A stretch of 64,000 nucleotides of DNA, taken from Taeniopygia guttata. Lineage: Eukaryota; Chordata; Aves; Passeriformes; Estrildidae. Below are positions 20,813-31,762 of the stretch, in pieces. The position numbers and the translations under genes are program-made. How positions within the stretch are numbered: the stretch's first letter is position 1; each line of letters opens with the position of its first letter. The notes beneath the pieces were generated by a model, which was not told the DNA's origin, made no database searches, and was given only the letters and a program-made list of their open reading frames with translations. The stretch lies in assembly GCF_048771995.1 (NCBI RefSeq), contig NC_133036.1, positions 17,453,001-17,517,000 of the forward strand, in the 5' to 3' direction.

Positions 20813-23800
20813 TGCATCCTTCATCTCCCTATTACATTTGCTGTCAAGGTTTGGATTCACTTTGCAAGTTTTCAAAGTGGTATTATTTTATTCTGATGTT
20901 TTTCATAAGCACTGGCAAAGGGTTTTGCTGTCCTGTCTCTGGAGTTTCAGCTTACTTGAAACAAAAAAAAAGATTATTTGTTGTAGATCAATACTCCCTT
21001 AAGATGTGAACTCAGCAGCTCTTACATGTGAAGCAAGATTTGGCCTGGCCAGGACTCTGCTGTTGGATCTCGAGAGCTGCAGAAATTGTGATGAAGAATC
21101 AATAACCAGAACAATCTCTCACAGCCCTGTGCAGCCTCTCACCATCTGCTTTTGTCTTGCTGTAACTGGAGGTAGTTTTCTGCACATGACTTGCAAAATG
21201 GAGGAATGCAGGAAATTCACATGGCAGTTTCAGTGCTGGACAGAATTTTAGTTTTTTCTCCCAGGGGTGGGGTTTGGCTGTTTGTTCTTCTGCCCTAAAT
21301 TGCTGTTGGAGGGAGCACTCACAGCCTCACCCCTCTCAGCTGGGATGTGATGTTCCTTTTAGCTGTTTAAGCAGAGGCTGTGTCACCCTAGGTATGCCTG
21401 AGTTATAGGCTGGATAAATTGAACAATTTTGTACAGCATTTTGGGGTGAAATGAGCAGATTCAAGCATTGCAAATATGTGCACAGTATTTTTGCTCTCCT
21501 AAAGCCTGTACCTCTTCCTAGATGTGAACAAGCTGAGATTTCTTGTGCCTTTTTGATATCTTTACAAGAAAATGAGTCAGGATTATGCTGCTGGACATGC
21601 ACAGCCAGCATTCTGTCCCCCAGGGCGTGAGGGACTCTAAATATATGCATAGATATGTGCTTAGAGATGGGGATATTTTTGTACCATCTCAAATGGAGCT
21701 GCTCTCAGCTGTTCAGCCAGGTTGGAGATCCAGGGCAAGCTGAACATCTCTGCAGCCAAATGCTGGGGGTGAGTATTTATAAGGCAAGCAGGAATCCTGT
21801 TGTGTTTATTAATGATCTGAGAGGCACAGCAAGTCTGCAAATGGCTGGATATTCAGAAAACAGAGAAGTTCAGATGCTGCATGCTGGGATGTCACAGTTC
21901 TGTTCCTGTGAGGACCTTCTGCCTTAGCGTGGTGAATGACCTTCTCATTTTGGAATCCCTCTCTGTTCTTCTCTCCAAGCTATTGTTCTTCAGTGTTAAT
22001 TAAAACCCAGATAATTAAGGACACAAATGTGCACTCATGCTGCTGTGCACACCCAGCTGAAAGCAGGGCCAAATGGCCAGAAACAAGTTAGTGGACACAT
22101 GAGCTTTGTCACTGCAATAGGGTGACTAGGTATGAAACTCAGGAGTGGGAAGGAAAGCGATGTTTAAATTATGGTGCTGTTCCTCCTACAGGCTTTTGAC
22201 AGGGATTTTCAGAAAGGAAACTAAATGCACTTAAATGCAATTCTTGAAAATAATAACTTAATGTGTTTGAGTCTTAAATGAAAAGTGAACCCTGTGAGTC
22301 TCCATGATTCCACCGTGACTTGACATGGAAAGTCAACACTACAATGTCTCAGATATTCAGTGCACTAACTTGTATTCTTCAATGCTGGCCTTGTGCCATT
22401 TCTATTGAACACACACAAAAAAATTAGTCATGAGGAGAGTGGAATAGCTGTCAAAAAAAGGGAAAAAAATGCCAAAACTTAAAACAAAAGCATAAGCAGC
22501 TAACTTCATTGTCATAGGTAAAAGACAGCAATGAATCACAGGCAAGGGTAGAACTAGCGGTGGGAAAAACAACCTGAAATAAAGGTAATTCAAATGTAAT
22601 GTCCTGACAATCTCTCAATGAAGTGATCCACAGATGGACAGAGAAGTGGAGAAGAAATGGCTTCAGACAGGAAAAGACTAATTTTTGATGTTGGAAAGAA
22701 AGCTTTATCCTTCTTGTCTCAGGCCCCAGTTTTAAAAGGGTATTTATCCATGGAGTTAACTTATATGCTCCACTAACTGCACTCCAGTGAGAGATAAGGA
22801 GATAATTAAAATTACCACCATGCTTAATCAACTTGCCAGCATAGGGATACTCTCTTGAATTGGGGCACAATTAAATTAAGCTTAGCTTCTTCCAAATATA
22901 TGCAAGAAGTAGACATCTGGCAAAGTCTAGCTGCAAATGCACAGAGCTGCATTATGGCACTCTCCAAGGACAAAGGAAATAGAAAGTTAAAGGATTTGGG
23001 AGAGCAAGATCCTTTAGTCTTCTGCCAATTCCTTTTGCCTTCATCTTGCAATGCAGCCTATCAATCCCACAAAAAAATACTAGTGATTTCACCAACTTGT
23101 TTGTTCACCAGTAACCTGGTAATTTCATTTGTTTGCCCATATATGCATAAATATATATGAAAATGCATGCAAGTATGCTAATGCAGATTATTTTACAATA
23201 TTTCCATAAGCATCTCTAGCTGTTGTGTTTCACAATAATTTATAGCTGCAATTAAAAGATCTGGAAATGGTATTAAAGGAAGCAGACTAATTGAGTTAAT
23301 CAGAGACAAGATCAAGGCCCTCCTGGCCTTGAAATCTATAGCTCCATGAAAGGGAGTCTGTGAATATTTGCTGAATCTAAGGATATTAATAATCAGCTGT
23401 TACAGTTCTGTCCATCTACAAGGATATCAGGGACTTAATTTTCACAATATGCCCAGAAGGTAAATAGCAGAATCTCTATTCAGATTGCTGAATCAAAAAG
23501 TTGAGAAGACCTGCTGAAGTCCCAGCTAGAACTAGTCATAGCCAGAGTTTATGTTGCAAATTCCTGAACCCCCAATAAAGACAAAAAGACAATTTGGACT
23601 GGGGCTGGTAAAGTCATGTGACGGCCAGTGTTGCTCTCACTCTCTGAAAAACCAAAAAAAGACCCAAACAAGAAACTATTGAGCACTTTTTTCTAATGAT
23701 GTTTGCCTTGAACAGGCATCAGCCCACTCCTTTCACTTAACTATGTGAATAAAGATAATAATTCTCCTTTTCTTCTACCCAGACTGTAGGAGTAGTAAGT

Positions 23801-24297
23801 TCATCCACTGTTTTCTGCTTTTCTATGTTCTCTATGTAATTTACTGTTTCGTACATGTGGGGAAGGTCGTAGAAGAGGTAGAAGAAATGACTTGTTAATT
23901 TATTCCATAGTGAGATATCACTTGAATGCTTTGGAATTGCACTGTCTCCTGAATTCCCAAGTTTCCCAAGTTTCCTTGTACTAGCCCAAGCAGTAAAGCA
24001 TATTTAGAGAGATCCACTTTCAGAAGACCATCCTTCTTTTCCAACAGGTCCTTTCTCTTGCTGGAATCCTGTTGACCTTGTCACTGTTCATCCTGGCAAG
24101 TGAGTGAAGTGTCACTGGCTAATGGAACACTGAAACCATCCATGTTTCTGTAAGGGGCAACAGCAACTCAACCCTGGAACTCCTGCTCAGGCAGAATTTG
24201 CCACTAGTGCCAGTTCTTAGCCCAAAGCTCACCAGACTTGACCTGGAAGAGTTTGTAGGCTTGAAGCCATAAAGTTCAGTATTGGAAAAGTGGTTCT
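20813..24297. other. Unannotated AT-rich stretch
   Basis: No gene or interspersed repeat was recognised. Open frames reach 139 codons (22451-22870, -) without recognisable domains. A string with AATAAAG near 23750 was considered as an LTR end, but no TATA or TG...CA frame was found around it. Confidence 0.5.
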
Positions 24298-24323
24298 GGG
24301 GAGGGGGGGAGGGGGGGAAGGGG
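24298..24323 (+). other. Potential G-quadruplex motif
   Basis: Four G-runs (4, 7, 7 and 4 G) are separated by loops of A, A and AA. This satisfies the usual G3+N1-7 quadruplex pattern with very short loops, which favour stable folding. It stands alone in AT-rich DNA, away from any recognised gene or repeat. Confidence 0.85.
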
Positions 24324-25591
24324 AAGCAAAAATCAAAATGTTGTCTGAAATTCTATTCTTTGAGATGTGAGCACATTTTGCTGAAAAGTTTAAGTGGTTA
24401 GCATATTATCAAAACTGTCCATGCTGGACTACTTCTCCATAGAAAAAAAGTGAATTCTTTCATTAATAGTAATCCCAGACAACCATTCTGACATGCTGAT
24501 TTTTATTTCCATCCATCAAAGAACTGAGCTTGTGAGGGAAAGAACATTCTAATATCCCCACCATCTTTTCCTCTTCCCTTTCAAACTGAACAGAACACAG
24601 TTCCTCATTTTTCTGTTGTGTTGAGCCACTCTTTTACAACAGTGGGTTGTGAAACCAGAACTCCCACTGACACAGGATCAGAGACAGGCTTGAGATTTTA
24701 GAGGTGGTTCTGAAGTCCTGAGAAGCCCTTCAAAAGCTGTGTGCTTTTAGCTGGGCTGAATTGCTACTGTCTTCAGATCTAATCTTTCCAGCAATTGATT
24801 TTCCCTTTATCCTCTGTGACCAAACTTCTCCCATGGGAGGAATTATGGTTCTAGCTTTCCTAAAATTCTGTAATTCTTATTCCCAGTGTGGCACAAAAAT
24901 GGGTCACACTTTGAATCCTGTTTACACTAACTCTGCAAACTTATTCATTGCTTTTCTCATGCAGATGGTTGCATGTAAGAAAACATATTTGTTAGATGTA
25001 AATTTTAACTGCTTGGGGTCTCTATCTCTGTGCAATATCCAGCCTAATGTCAGCAAAGGACAACATTTATGTTTTCATTTAAATATAAAGTAAGCAGATG
25101 GGACTTCTCTCATCCATGGAGTAGTAAATTAAAACCAAAAGTAACAATTTTTTTAATGTTGTGCTCTGCTGGGATGAGAGCTTGGCGTTATGACATCTGC
25201 TCTGGTTTGAGGATTCCAGGAGCTGCTGTACAGCATTTTCTGTAACACTGAGATGAATTCTGCTAATATTGTTTTGCATAATCCTGTGAACATGCACACA
25301 GAAAGTCTGTGCTGCCCTGCCTCCCCTCAGAATACAGCCCAGTACAGACCTTGATGCTTTCACAGCATATGTCAATAATGATCACCATGGCTGAAACACT
25401 CTCACACAAAATCCAGTTCAGATTATCTGAGCAGGGAGACAGTGAGAGAGAGAAGAAAAGAGGCACAAGTCTGCCAAGCTGTAGCTTGGTATCCCAAGTA
25501 AACAGCTTTTCCTCAGTAAAATTTATAATTCAAATTTTCTGTGAATCTGCCAGCCATTACAGCAAGTTATTGAGATTCCACTGAATATTCA
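24324..25591. other. Unannotated stretch
   Basis: No gene or repeat was recognised. Frames of up to 110 codons (24761-25093, +) have no recognisable domain and no splice context. Confidence 0.5.
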
Positions 25592-25993
25592 CAGAATCAT
25601 TAATGTTGGAAAAGCCCTGCAAGGCCATGGAGTCCCAGCTGTGCCCGATGCCCACCTTGTCCCCAGCCCAGAGCTCTGAGTGCCACCTCCAGCCCTTCCT
25701 GGGACACCTCCAGGGATGGGCACTCCAGAGCTCCCTGGGCAGCCCCTGCCAAGGCCTGAGCACCCTTTCCATGCAGAAATTCCTGCTGGTGTCCACCTGA
25801 GCCTGCCCTGGCCCAGCCTGAGGCCGTTCCCTCTCCTCCTGTCCCTGTTCCCTGGAGCACAGCCCGACCCCCCGGCTGTCCCCTCCTGGCAGGAGCTGTG
25901 CAGAGCCAGAAGGGCCCCTGAGCCTCCTTTGCTCCAGGCTGAGCCCCTTCCCAGCTCCCTCAGCCCCTTCCCAGCTCCCTCAGTGCCCCTCAC
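25592..25993 (-). mobile_element. CR1 LINE 3' end
   Basis: The plus strand begins with the tail CACAGAATCATTAATGTTGG, then 'aaaagccctgcaaggccatgg'. It continues through the reverse complements of the CTGCCCAGGGAGCTCTGGAG block, the GGCCTCAGGCTGGGCC block and, near 25940-25990, the CTGAGGGAGCTGGGAAGG block, which is an upstream CR1 landmark. About 260 bases match the plus-strand copy at 3668-3920 very closely, so the two come from the same subfamily. This copy extends further 5'. Overlapping frames of 86-134 codons are repeat-derived. Confidence 0.9.
25942..25981 (+). repeat. 20-bp tandem duplication inside the CR1 copy
   Basis: Two head-to-tail copies of a 20-bp unit beginning AGCCCCTTCCCAG lie at 25942-25961 and 25962-25981. 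In the LINE sense orientation this duplicates the GAGGGAGCTGGGAAGGGGCT landmark. It is probably a slippage event within this copy. Confidence 0.9.
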
Positions 25994-28317
25994 ATGATAG
26001 ACTATCTAAAGTACCTTCCAGACATTTTTTCAATAGACAGATGTCTTATGGTGCCAAGAAATGATCAATATTAACTTAAATTTTGTCCTTCAATTATAAA
26101 CTGTTAAACTTTTCCTCGTTAACCAGACACAAAGCATGACTAGTAAATCATTAGATCATCTTGGAGAGTTCAACACAATATGCCACAGATATGGCCTAAA
26201 ACCAAAATGCTTCTTCCATCTCTATAATCCAGACTGCACTGAGGGTGCTTAGGAAGTAGATATTCTCTTGGGATATATTCTCTTAGGAAGCAGATTTTTC
26301 TCTTTCAGGAATACACTTTTGGGAAAATCCAGACAAAATACAAGTTCTTATAGATGTACATGACTTTTTACTTTTTGATTTTCTAAAGTTTTTTATTAAC
26401 ACTGTCAACCTGTCAGAAAGTGCCTTTTTCAGTAAGGTTGTGTTAGACATTCACAAACAGTTCCCTTTTACTTCTCTCTGAGGAGAATGAACAGTGGGTG
26501 ACACTAAGGGACAGGAGAAAACAGTGACTGTGTGTTTATTTCAAGGCTGTACAATTACTTTTGCTGATGTTTTTGTTCTGTGACAATAATGATACAATGT
26601 CTCACACAAATATAATAAATAGTTAATATTGTGAATGATGATATTTTAGGGAATCACACTGAGGTAAGGAAAAAAATCTTATTTGGTCTCAAGTGTTCCT
26701 ATAAATTTGCTGTGCAAAAGGAAATATGATAAATAAATATGTTACATAGACTTCTAGGGGTAATTTCATATACATAGAGACCTTGGGACTGGGGCTCTGT
26801 GCAGGTGCAGAGCAACATTAAAATTTATGCAATTGTAGAATTTATCCTTTATGGAAAATGAACTTTCCTCCTGAATCAGCCAGAATGTCTGAGCTTCTAG
26901 CAGCAGTAGCTGGTACATCATGTGCAGAGGTCTCTGAGCTGCCTCATTCCCAGACACCTGCACGTATTCCCCACTAGCCTTGGTCAACATCAACATTTTT
27001 TCATCAAGAAGTTTGGGCAAGAAGATCTTAAGAAGTTTTTCTTTATTTTTTTTTCATTGAAACTTTTTTTGTGGGAATAAAGAACTGGAGTGCAAAAGCA
27101 CGGAGCGAGGGCCATTTAATTACACATCCATTTGGAAACCTGAGGGATCAGGAATACCTTAAATGCCATTTCCTTCTGCAAATTTATGTTAGGGAGAAAT
27201 GCTAATCTTCATTGATGGTTTCTTTTGAAAAAAATAAGGAACATTTCCTTCTTTGAGACAGATGGCTGAAATGGAGATGTTTCCTCTTCTACTCTCATTT
27301 ACCTCAGCAGCTAAACTGCTCACTGAAGAGGTAGGGTACTTCAGATCACAGCTTCTTCTATCCAGGGAACTGAAATTCAAATTTAAATGCTTCTCAGTCT
27401 TTCTGGAGAGTGCTTCATCAGCACTGTGTGCTTCACCCTGCATCTCTGTAAGCACATGAAGGAGTGTTCTCCTTCAGTGTTTAAGGGATGCTGTTTATTT
27501 TGCATGATATACTTATTTGGAAGCAGATGCATACCTTTACATTCTAATCCTACACTTAAGAAGGAGGAAAAAGGTAGGTTGAGATTCCCTAAAACATGGG
27601 AAGTCATTCCAAAGAGAGCACCTGAACTGTGTCGTGTTCTGCTAACTGGATATAAGGAGTTACCACTGATTATCACTCCTGCATTCTTCTAATCCCACGT
27701 TTTAAAGTGCTTGTGGAATTTTAAAGTTCTCATGAAATTAAAAATGAGCATTTTGTGCTGGAACAGTTTTGTTCTTTAGTAATAATGGAGAAAATAGCAT
27801 CTGGTCTTTGCAAGTAGCAATTCCATATAGACTCTGGAAATACATTTGATTGTCTTTAGGGCAAGAACTAATTCAGAGAAAGGCTCTTTATTTGCCACCT
27901 GTGAGCCTTGACCTTGACCTGGAAAGTCTTTCCTCACTGTTGCATGAGGGGCAATTAAACTTCTGTGAAGCAAGACCTCCCTATCATAGCAAAGTATGTC
28001 AAGTGTATCAGAGCTCAAACCTCCAACCTCATTTTATTCCCTTTAAATGTGCCAAGCTGCCTCCTGTTAATTTGAATAAACTGAGAACAACAGCATTTAA
28101 TAGGTTTGGAAAACTTGAAAGTTTCTTTAAGGGTAGCTAGGATTTATATATGTTGGGGAGAAAGCAGGTTTCCAAAATAAATAAGACACAGATTTCCAGT
28201 CCTGGGCTTTTTGTAGGGTATTGCAGGGATGGAGTTTAGGGCTTGGGTCAAGGGAGGTGTTATTAGCAACACAAGAAGGGTAAAATCAAATTTCCACCTC
28301 TTTGGAATGGGAGAACC
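25994..28317. other. Unannotated AT-rich stretch
   Basis: No gene or repeat was recognised. Short frames on both strands at 27190-27690 (up to 101 codons) overlap each other and look fortuitous. A loose direct repeat of 'gatattctctt'-like text lies near 26260-26290. Confidence 0.5.
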
Positions 28318-28507
28318 CCACAGCCCTGGCACAGGTGCCCAGAGCTGCTGTGGCTGCCCCTGGATCCCTGGCAGTGCCCAAGGCCAGGTTGGACACTGGG
28401 GCTGGAGCAGCCTGGGACAGTGGGAGGTGTCCCTGCCATGGCAGGGGTGGCACTGATGAGCTTTAATGTCTCTTCCAACACACACCACCCCATGATTTTA
28501 TGATTAA
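28318..28507 (+). mobile_element. CR1 LINE 3' end, short
   Basis: Landmarks are 'aggccaggttggacactggggctggagcagcctggg', GTGGGAGGTGTCCCTGCC, 'atggcaggggtggcactgatgagctttaatgtctcttcc', a CCAACAC-like block and a tail ATGATTTTATGATT. This is the usual CR1 end with the GGCAAGGTTGGA and CCATGGCAGGGG motifs. It is 5'-truncated and non-coding. Confidence 0.9.
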
Positions 28508-30020
28508 ACTACATTGGTCTAAGAAGTTTTGTGCCCGTCATCTAATACAACTTAGGGAAAAGTTCAGAGCTCATTTTACCCAGGGAGGAGGGCAGGGCTG
28601 GAGCACACACATGATCTGTTCTGTTCGGGCAGCTCAGCTGATGAGAAGTAATTTATTAAGCTCCATTACCTGGTGGTTTAGCATGGATCACTGCTGTCTT
28701 TCACAAACCTACAGAAGGTGGGGAGTGTACCCATCCAGAAAACTGATTTCTTACATAAGGCAAAGTGCTTTTCAAATTCCTGTGGATCCACAGACCTGCA
28801 GATTCATGTTGTGTATGAAGGAGATGTGAGATCTCATATTTTGGGTTTTATTAGCAGTTGTCTGACCACCACAAAGGTTTGCAAGTCTCCGAGAAATGCA
28901 GGTGATCATTAGTTTTGCTGAGGTCTGTGATTAAATATGCTTTGTTTTCTTTTATACCCAAATGAAATGCATTCAGAAACCCCTTTTTATCAGACATCCT
29001 TAAAGATATGAATATTTGTAAGAGAAAAAAGAATCCTTGGTGCTGAAATGTAACTCAGCTTACAGTTTTTCCTGGTCAAATAAATTCTTCTGGAATGCTG
29101 GGTCCCAGGGATTGCAGTTTTGCCTTGATCCCATTCACAGTTTCCCAGGAGAGTTATTCTGAAACGGTGATGGTGAGGAGGGAGCAGAGCAGGAGCAACC
29201 TTTTCTGCCTGAGCAAAACTCAGCGTGACACAAAGCAGCCAGCTCAGCCTCCTTTAGGGTGTTTAAGACACAGAACTCATTTTTCTGGATGAAAAGCAGA
29301 CAGTGACACTGCCAGCAACAGCTGTGTCAGCTCAGGTTCTCCCTGCAGGAGGGACCTACCGGGCTGGAGAGGCACAAATGGCAGAGCCCACTTTTAACCA
29401 CACCAAATGAGATGTGGAAGTTCCCAGTGACTGTCCAAAGCACAGCAAATGGCACTGATCAATAGTGAAAAGTATAGAACCATTAGGATATGTTTAAAGT
29501 GGGGAGCTCAGCTTGCATCCAGAGCATCAATACCTCCATGTGGATGAATAATGAATGGCTTGGTCTGGTATCTTAATCACAAAAAAACATTCCAGAGGAA
29601 AAAATTAAAGCACAGTTTAGGTAAGTAGAAAAGAGGAGTGTTTTGAGCAGAAAAACCTTTACTGTCCTCTCAAAAAACCTTAATTGAATCATATTTTACA
29701 CAGTTAAATCAAGATCTTTAATATCCAATTCATCCCCATAAAAACAGGTTTTTTATTATGTTTACATTTATAGAAAAAATTATAATTAGCAGTTTTTAAG
29801 AACTCAGATATCAGAATAAGGTAGAACTACTTTTAAAGGAGAAAAAAGAAGGAATTTTGAAGAGACACACAGTACAAAATACATGATTTCAAAGTAGACT
29901 ATATTAACATTTCATACTGCTTAGCACTAAGATGATCATTACAGGGTAGGACCTATCATATCCATTGATAAATTAGAAATTAATGAAAGACAAAATATTA
30001 GAAAACCAGTCTTTATTCTA
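28508..30020. other. Unannotated stretch, AT-rich toward the right
   Basis: No gene or repeat was recognised. The part at about 28500-28910 has a 109-codon plus frame and homeodomain-like strings such as TAATTTATTAAGCTCCATTA, but no domain or splice evidence. The rest is AT-rich without features. Confidence 0.45.
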
Positions 30021-30024
30021 TTTC

Positions 30025-30074
30025 TTTATTTTATTTGGAACATGACTGCCTTGCAGTCATTAAAATAAAATAAA
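30025..30074. repeat. Imperfect AT-rich inverted repeat (candidate small hairpin)
   Basis: The inner arms ATGACTGC (30042-30049) and GCAGTCAT (30053-30060) pair perfectly around a 3-nt loop. The outer arms TTTATTTTATTT (30025-30036) and AAATAAAATAAA (30063-30074) also pair, leaving an asymmetric internal loop of five against two bases. The total of about 50 bases is shorter than a typical microRNA precursor. The outer arms are simple AT sequence, so chance is likely. Confidence 0.6.
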
Positions 30075-30746
30075 ATGAAATTCATCACATTTTTCAACTC
30101 ACTTTAGATATATTTGGATGCTCCTCAAGCCTTTAAAATAATAGCTATGGCTATAAATAAATTTAGCATTTTCCCAGCGCTTATTATTATTAGAATGTCT
30201 CTATGAAAAATGCAGCTTTTGTTAACTTGGGACCAATTAATAAAGCAGTGCCTGCAACGATCTGTAGATCATCAAAACACTGATTAGGAAGGCTGTAGCA
30301 ACTTTGGTTTTCTCTCTAAAGAAGTGATCATTTTCACTGCCCACTGGAGAAACAAGAATTTACCTACAAACATTACCTACCATGTAAAGGAAAGGAAAAG
30401 GTGTGACTTGCTAACTACAGCTAGGGAGAAGTTATTTTTTTCTTTATTTTCAAGATTATTACTTTTTGTCCACCTACTAAAAAAAGCAGCAGGTACTTCA
30501 TGGTCCATGGTTCATACTTTGTAGTCCATCACTACATATTCTACAATAGCTTCTAGTTGGAGTCCAGTGTGATCCGTACATTGTGATTCAGTTGGAAATG
30601 CTGCGTCTCTATTCAACTTTCCTAAAAAAGGTGCTGAAATCTATATCCAAGCACAAGGAGAGGGAGAGGCTCCTGCTCAGCATTACCAATGGCAGATTTT
30701 GCTGTTCTGGGTTTGTACCGTTCAGTGGAACCAAACTAGGGAACAG
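30075..30746. other. Unannotated stretch left of LTR-A copy 2
   Basis: AT-rich sequence becoming mixed near the LTR junction. The roughly 100 bases next to the junction show no similarity to the missing U5 of the LTR. The copy is therefore truncated here and not merely diverged. Confidence 0.45.
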
Positions 30747-31292
30747 CAGCTCAGGCAGAGGCACACACAGACCCTGACATCCTCTCTGACTCCCGACTGC
30801 TTCTTCTCTCCCCGCCCAGGGCTGCTGCTGTCTTTTATATGGTACATTACGTGTTACATGTTTACATGTTTATAGTTTTTCCCCAATGCCTATTACCTGT
30901 ATTAAATGGTGCTTTTCTACTCTAAACCAATCTGTGAGTGCCAACATCACCAAGAACATGGAGGTAAGGAAGAAGAGAGAGGGAGGACAGGGCAGGCCCA
31001 AATCCCTCTGTCTTAAAACTTCTGACCCCCATGTCCAAAGTAAAAACCCCCCTGTACAGGTGTTAAAAGCCCCCTGTAGAACACTAAAAAATTCTTCCCT
31101 CTACTTTGTAACTACTTTTACTATAACATCTAAACTTTTGTGACTTCTTGTTCTTCCTGCAAAGTTGGTAAATCATTCCATGGCTCAAACTCGAAATCAC
31201 AGCTGTTTCTAGCTGCCTGCCAGGGTCTCAAATGCTTCTGACCTGGGCCTGGAACATCCAAAAATGTCTAAGGGACATTTTGAGTTTCAACA
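30747..31292 (-). mobile_element. LTR-A copy 2, truncated (U3 and part of R only)
   Basis: Read on the minus strand, the element begins TGTTGAAACTC at 31292, matching the TGT start of copies 1 and 3. It continues through the same U3, the TATA region and the CAGTCGGGAGTCAG stretch, and stops at CCTGAGCTG (plus-strand 30747). The last roughly 164 bases of copy 1 (10347-10510), with AATAAA and U5, are absent. A small insertion duplicates CATGT near 30857-30867. Without U5 it cannot be a complete solo LTR; a deletion or incomplete integration product is likely. The 85-codon plus frame over it is not a gene. Confidence 0.85.
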
Positions 31293-31480
31293 TCTTTGAA
31301 TTCTTACATGAATCCAATCTCTTCAGTCACTGAAGAGATTAAGGGATGTTTTTCCCTTAAAGCAGCTTCCTGATCGCCCTCCCATCATCCCAGTGAGAAC
31401 CTTGGACATGCCTTGAACAGCTCTGCACAGGCTGAGTCTCACTTGGTGCAGTGCCAGAAGAGAGATGCAGATCTCTGGAG

Positions 31481-31762
31481 ACGGCCCGTGATGCAGATTA
31501 CAAGCAGCACTTAAATGGCTTTGTTCCCATGACCCGGTTCATTTCCTGGGCGCACCGTGGTTACAAATCCCGTTCTGCGCCCTGCATGGCGTGTTTGCCA
31601 CTGGGGCAAGCTCATCTGTCAGAGCCAGACCCAGCCAGAGGCACAGATGAGCCGTGCCAAGGCTGGCTGGCACCCAGCCGTGCCCTGCCCGGCTCCCAGC
31701 GCGGAGCTCACCTGCCGGAGCGCACATCCCAGCCCGAGCGCAGCTGCCGTCAGGATTCACGC
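31481..31762. promoter_or_regulatory. Small CpG-rich patch (weak CpG-island-like)
   Basis: Nineteen CpG dinucleotides occur in about 280 bases. They include GCGCGG, CCGGAGCGC and CCCGAGCGCAGC, in otherwise CpG-poor DNA. No CR1 or LTR landmark is visible in it. A 118-codon plus frame covers it without a recognisable domain. It could be a minor promoter, a methylated exon-like remnant, or an unrecognised GC-rich repeat. Length is below the common CpG-island threshold if 500 bp is required. Confidence 0.5.

Noticed and set aside
23560-23830. AATAAAG-containing region as an LTR end
   Set aside because: No TATA box, TG...CA ends or second copy found in the window.
3668-31292. Large inverted or segmental duplication suggested by CR1 and LTR-A pairs both about 21-22 kb apart
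   Set aside because: The paired elements are inverted, but their coordinate sums differ by over 11 kb and the DNA between them is not similar, so these are independent insertions.
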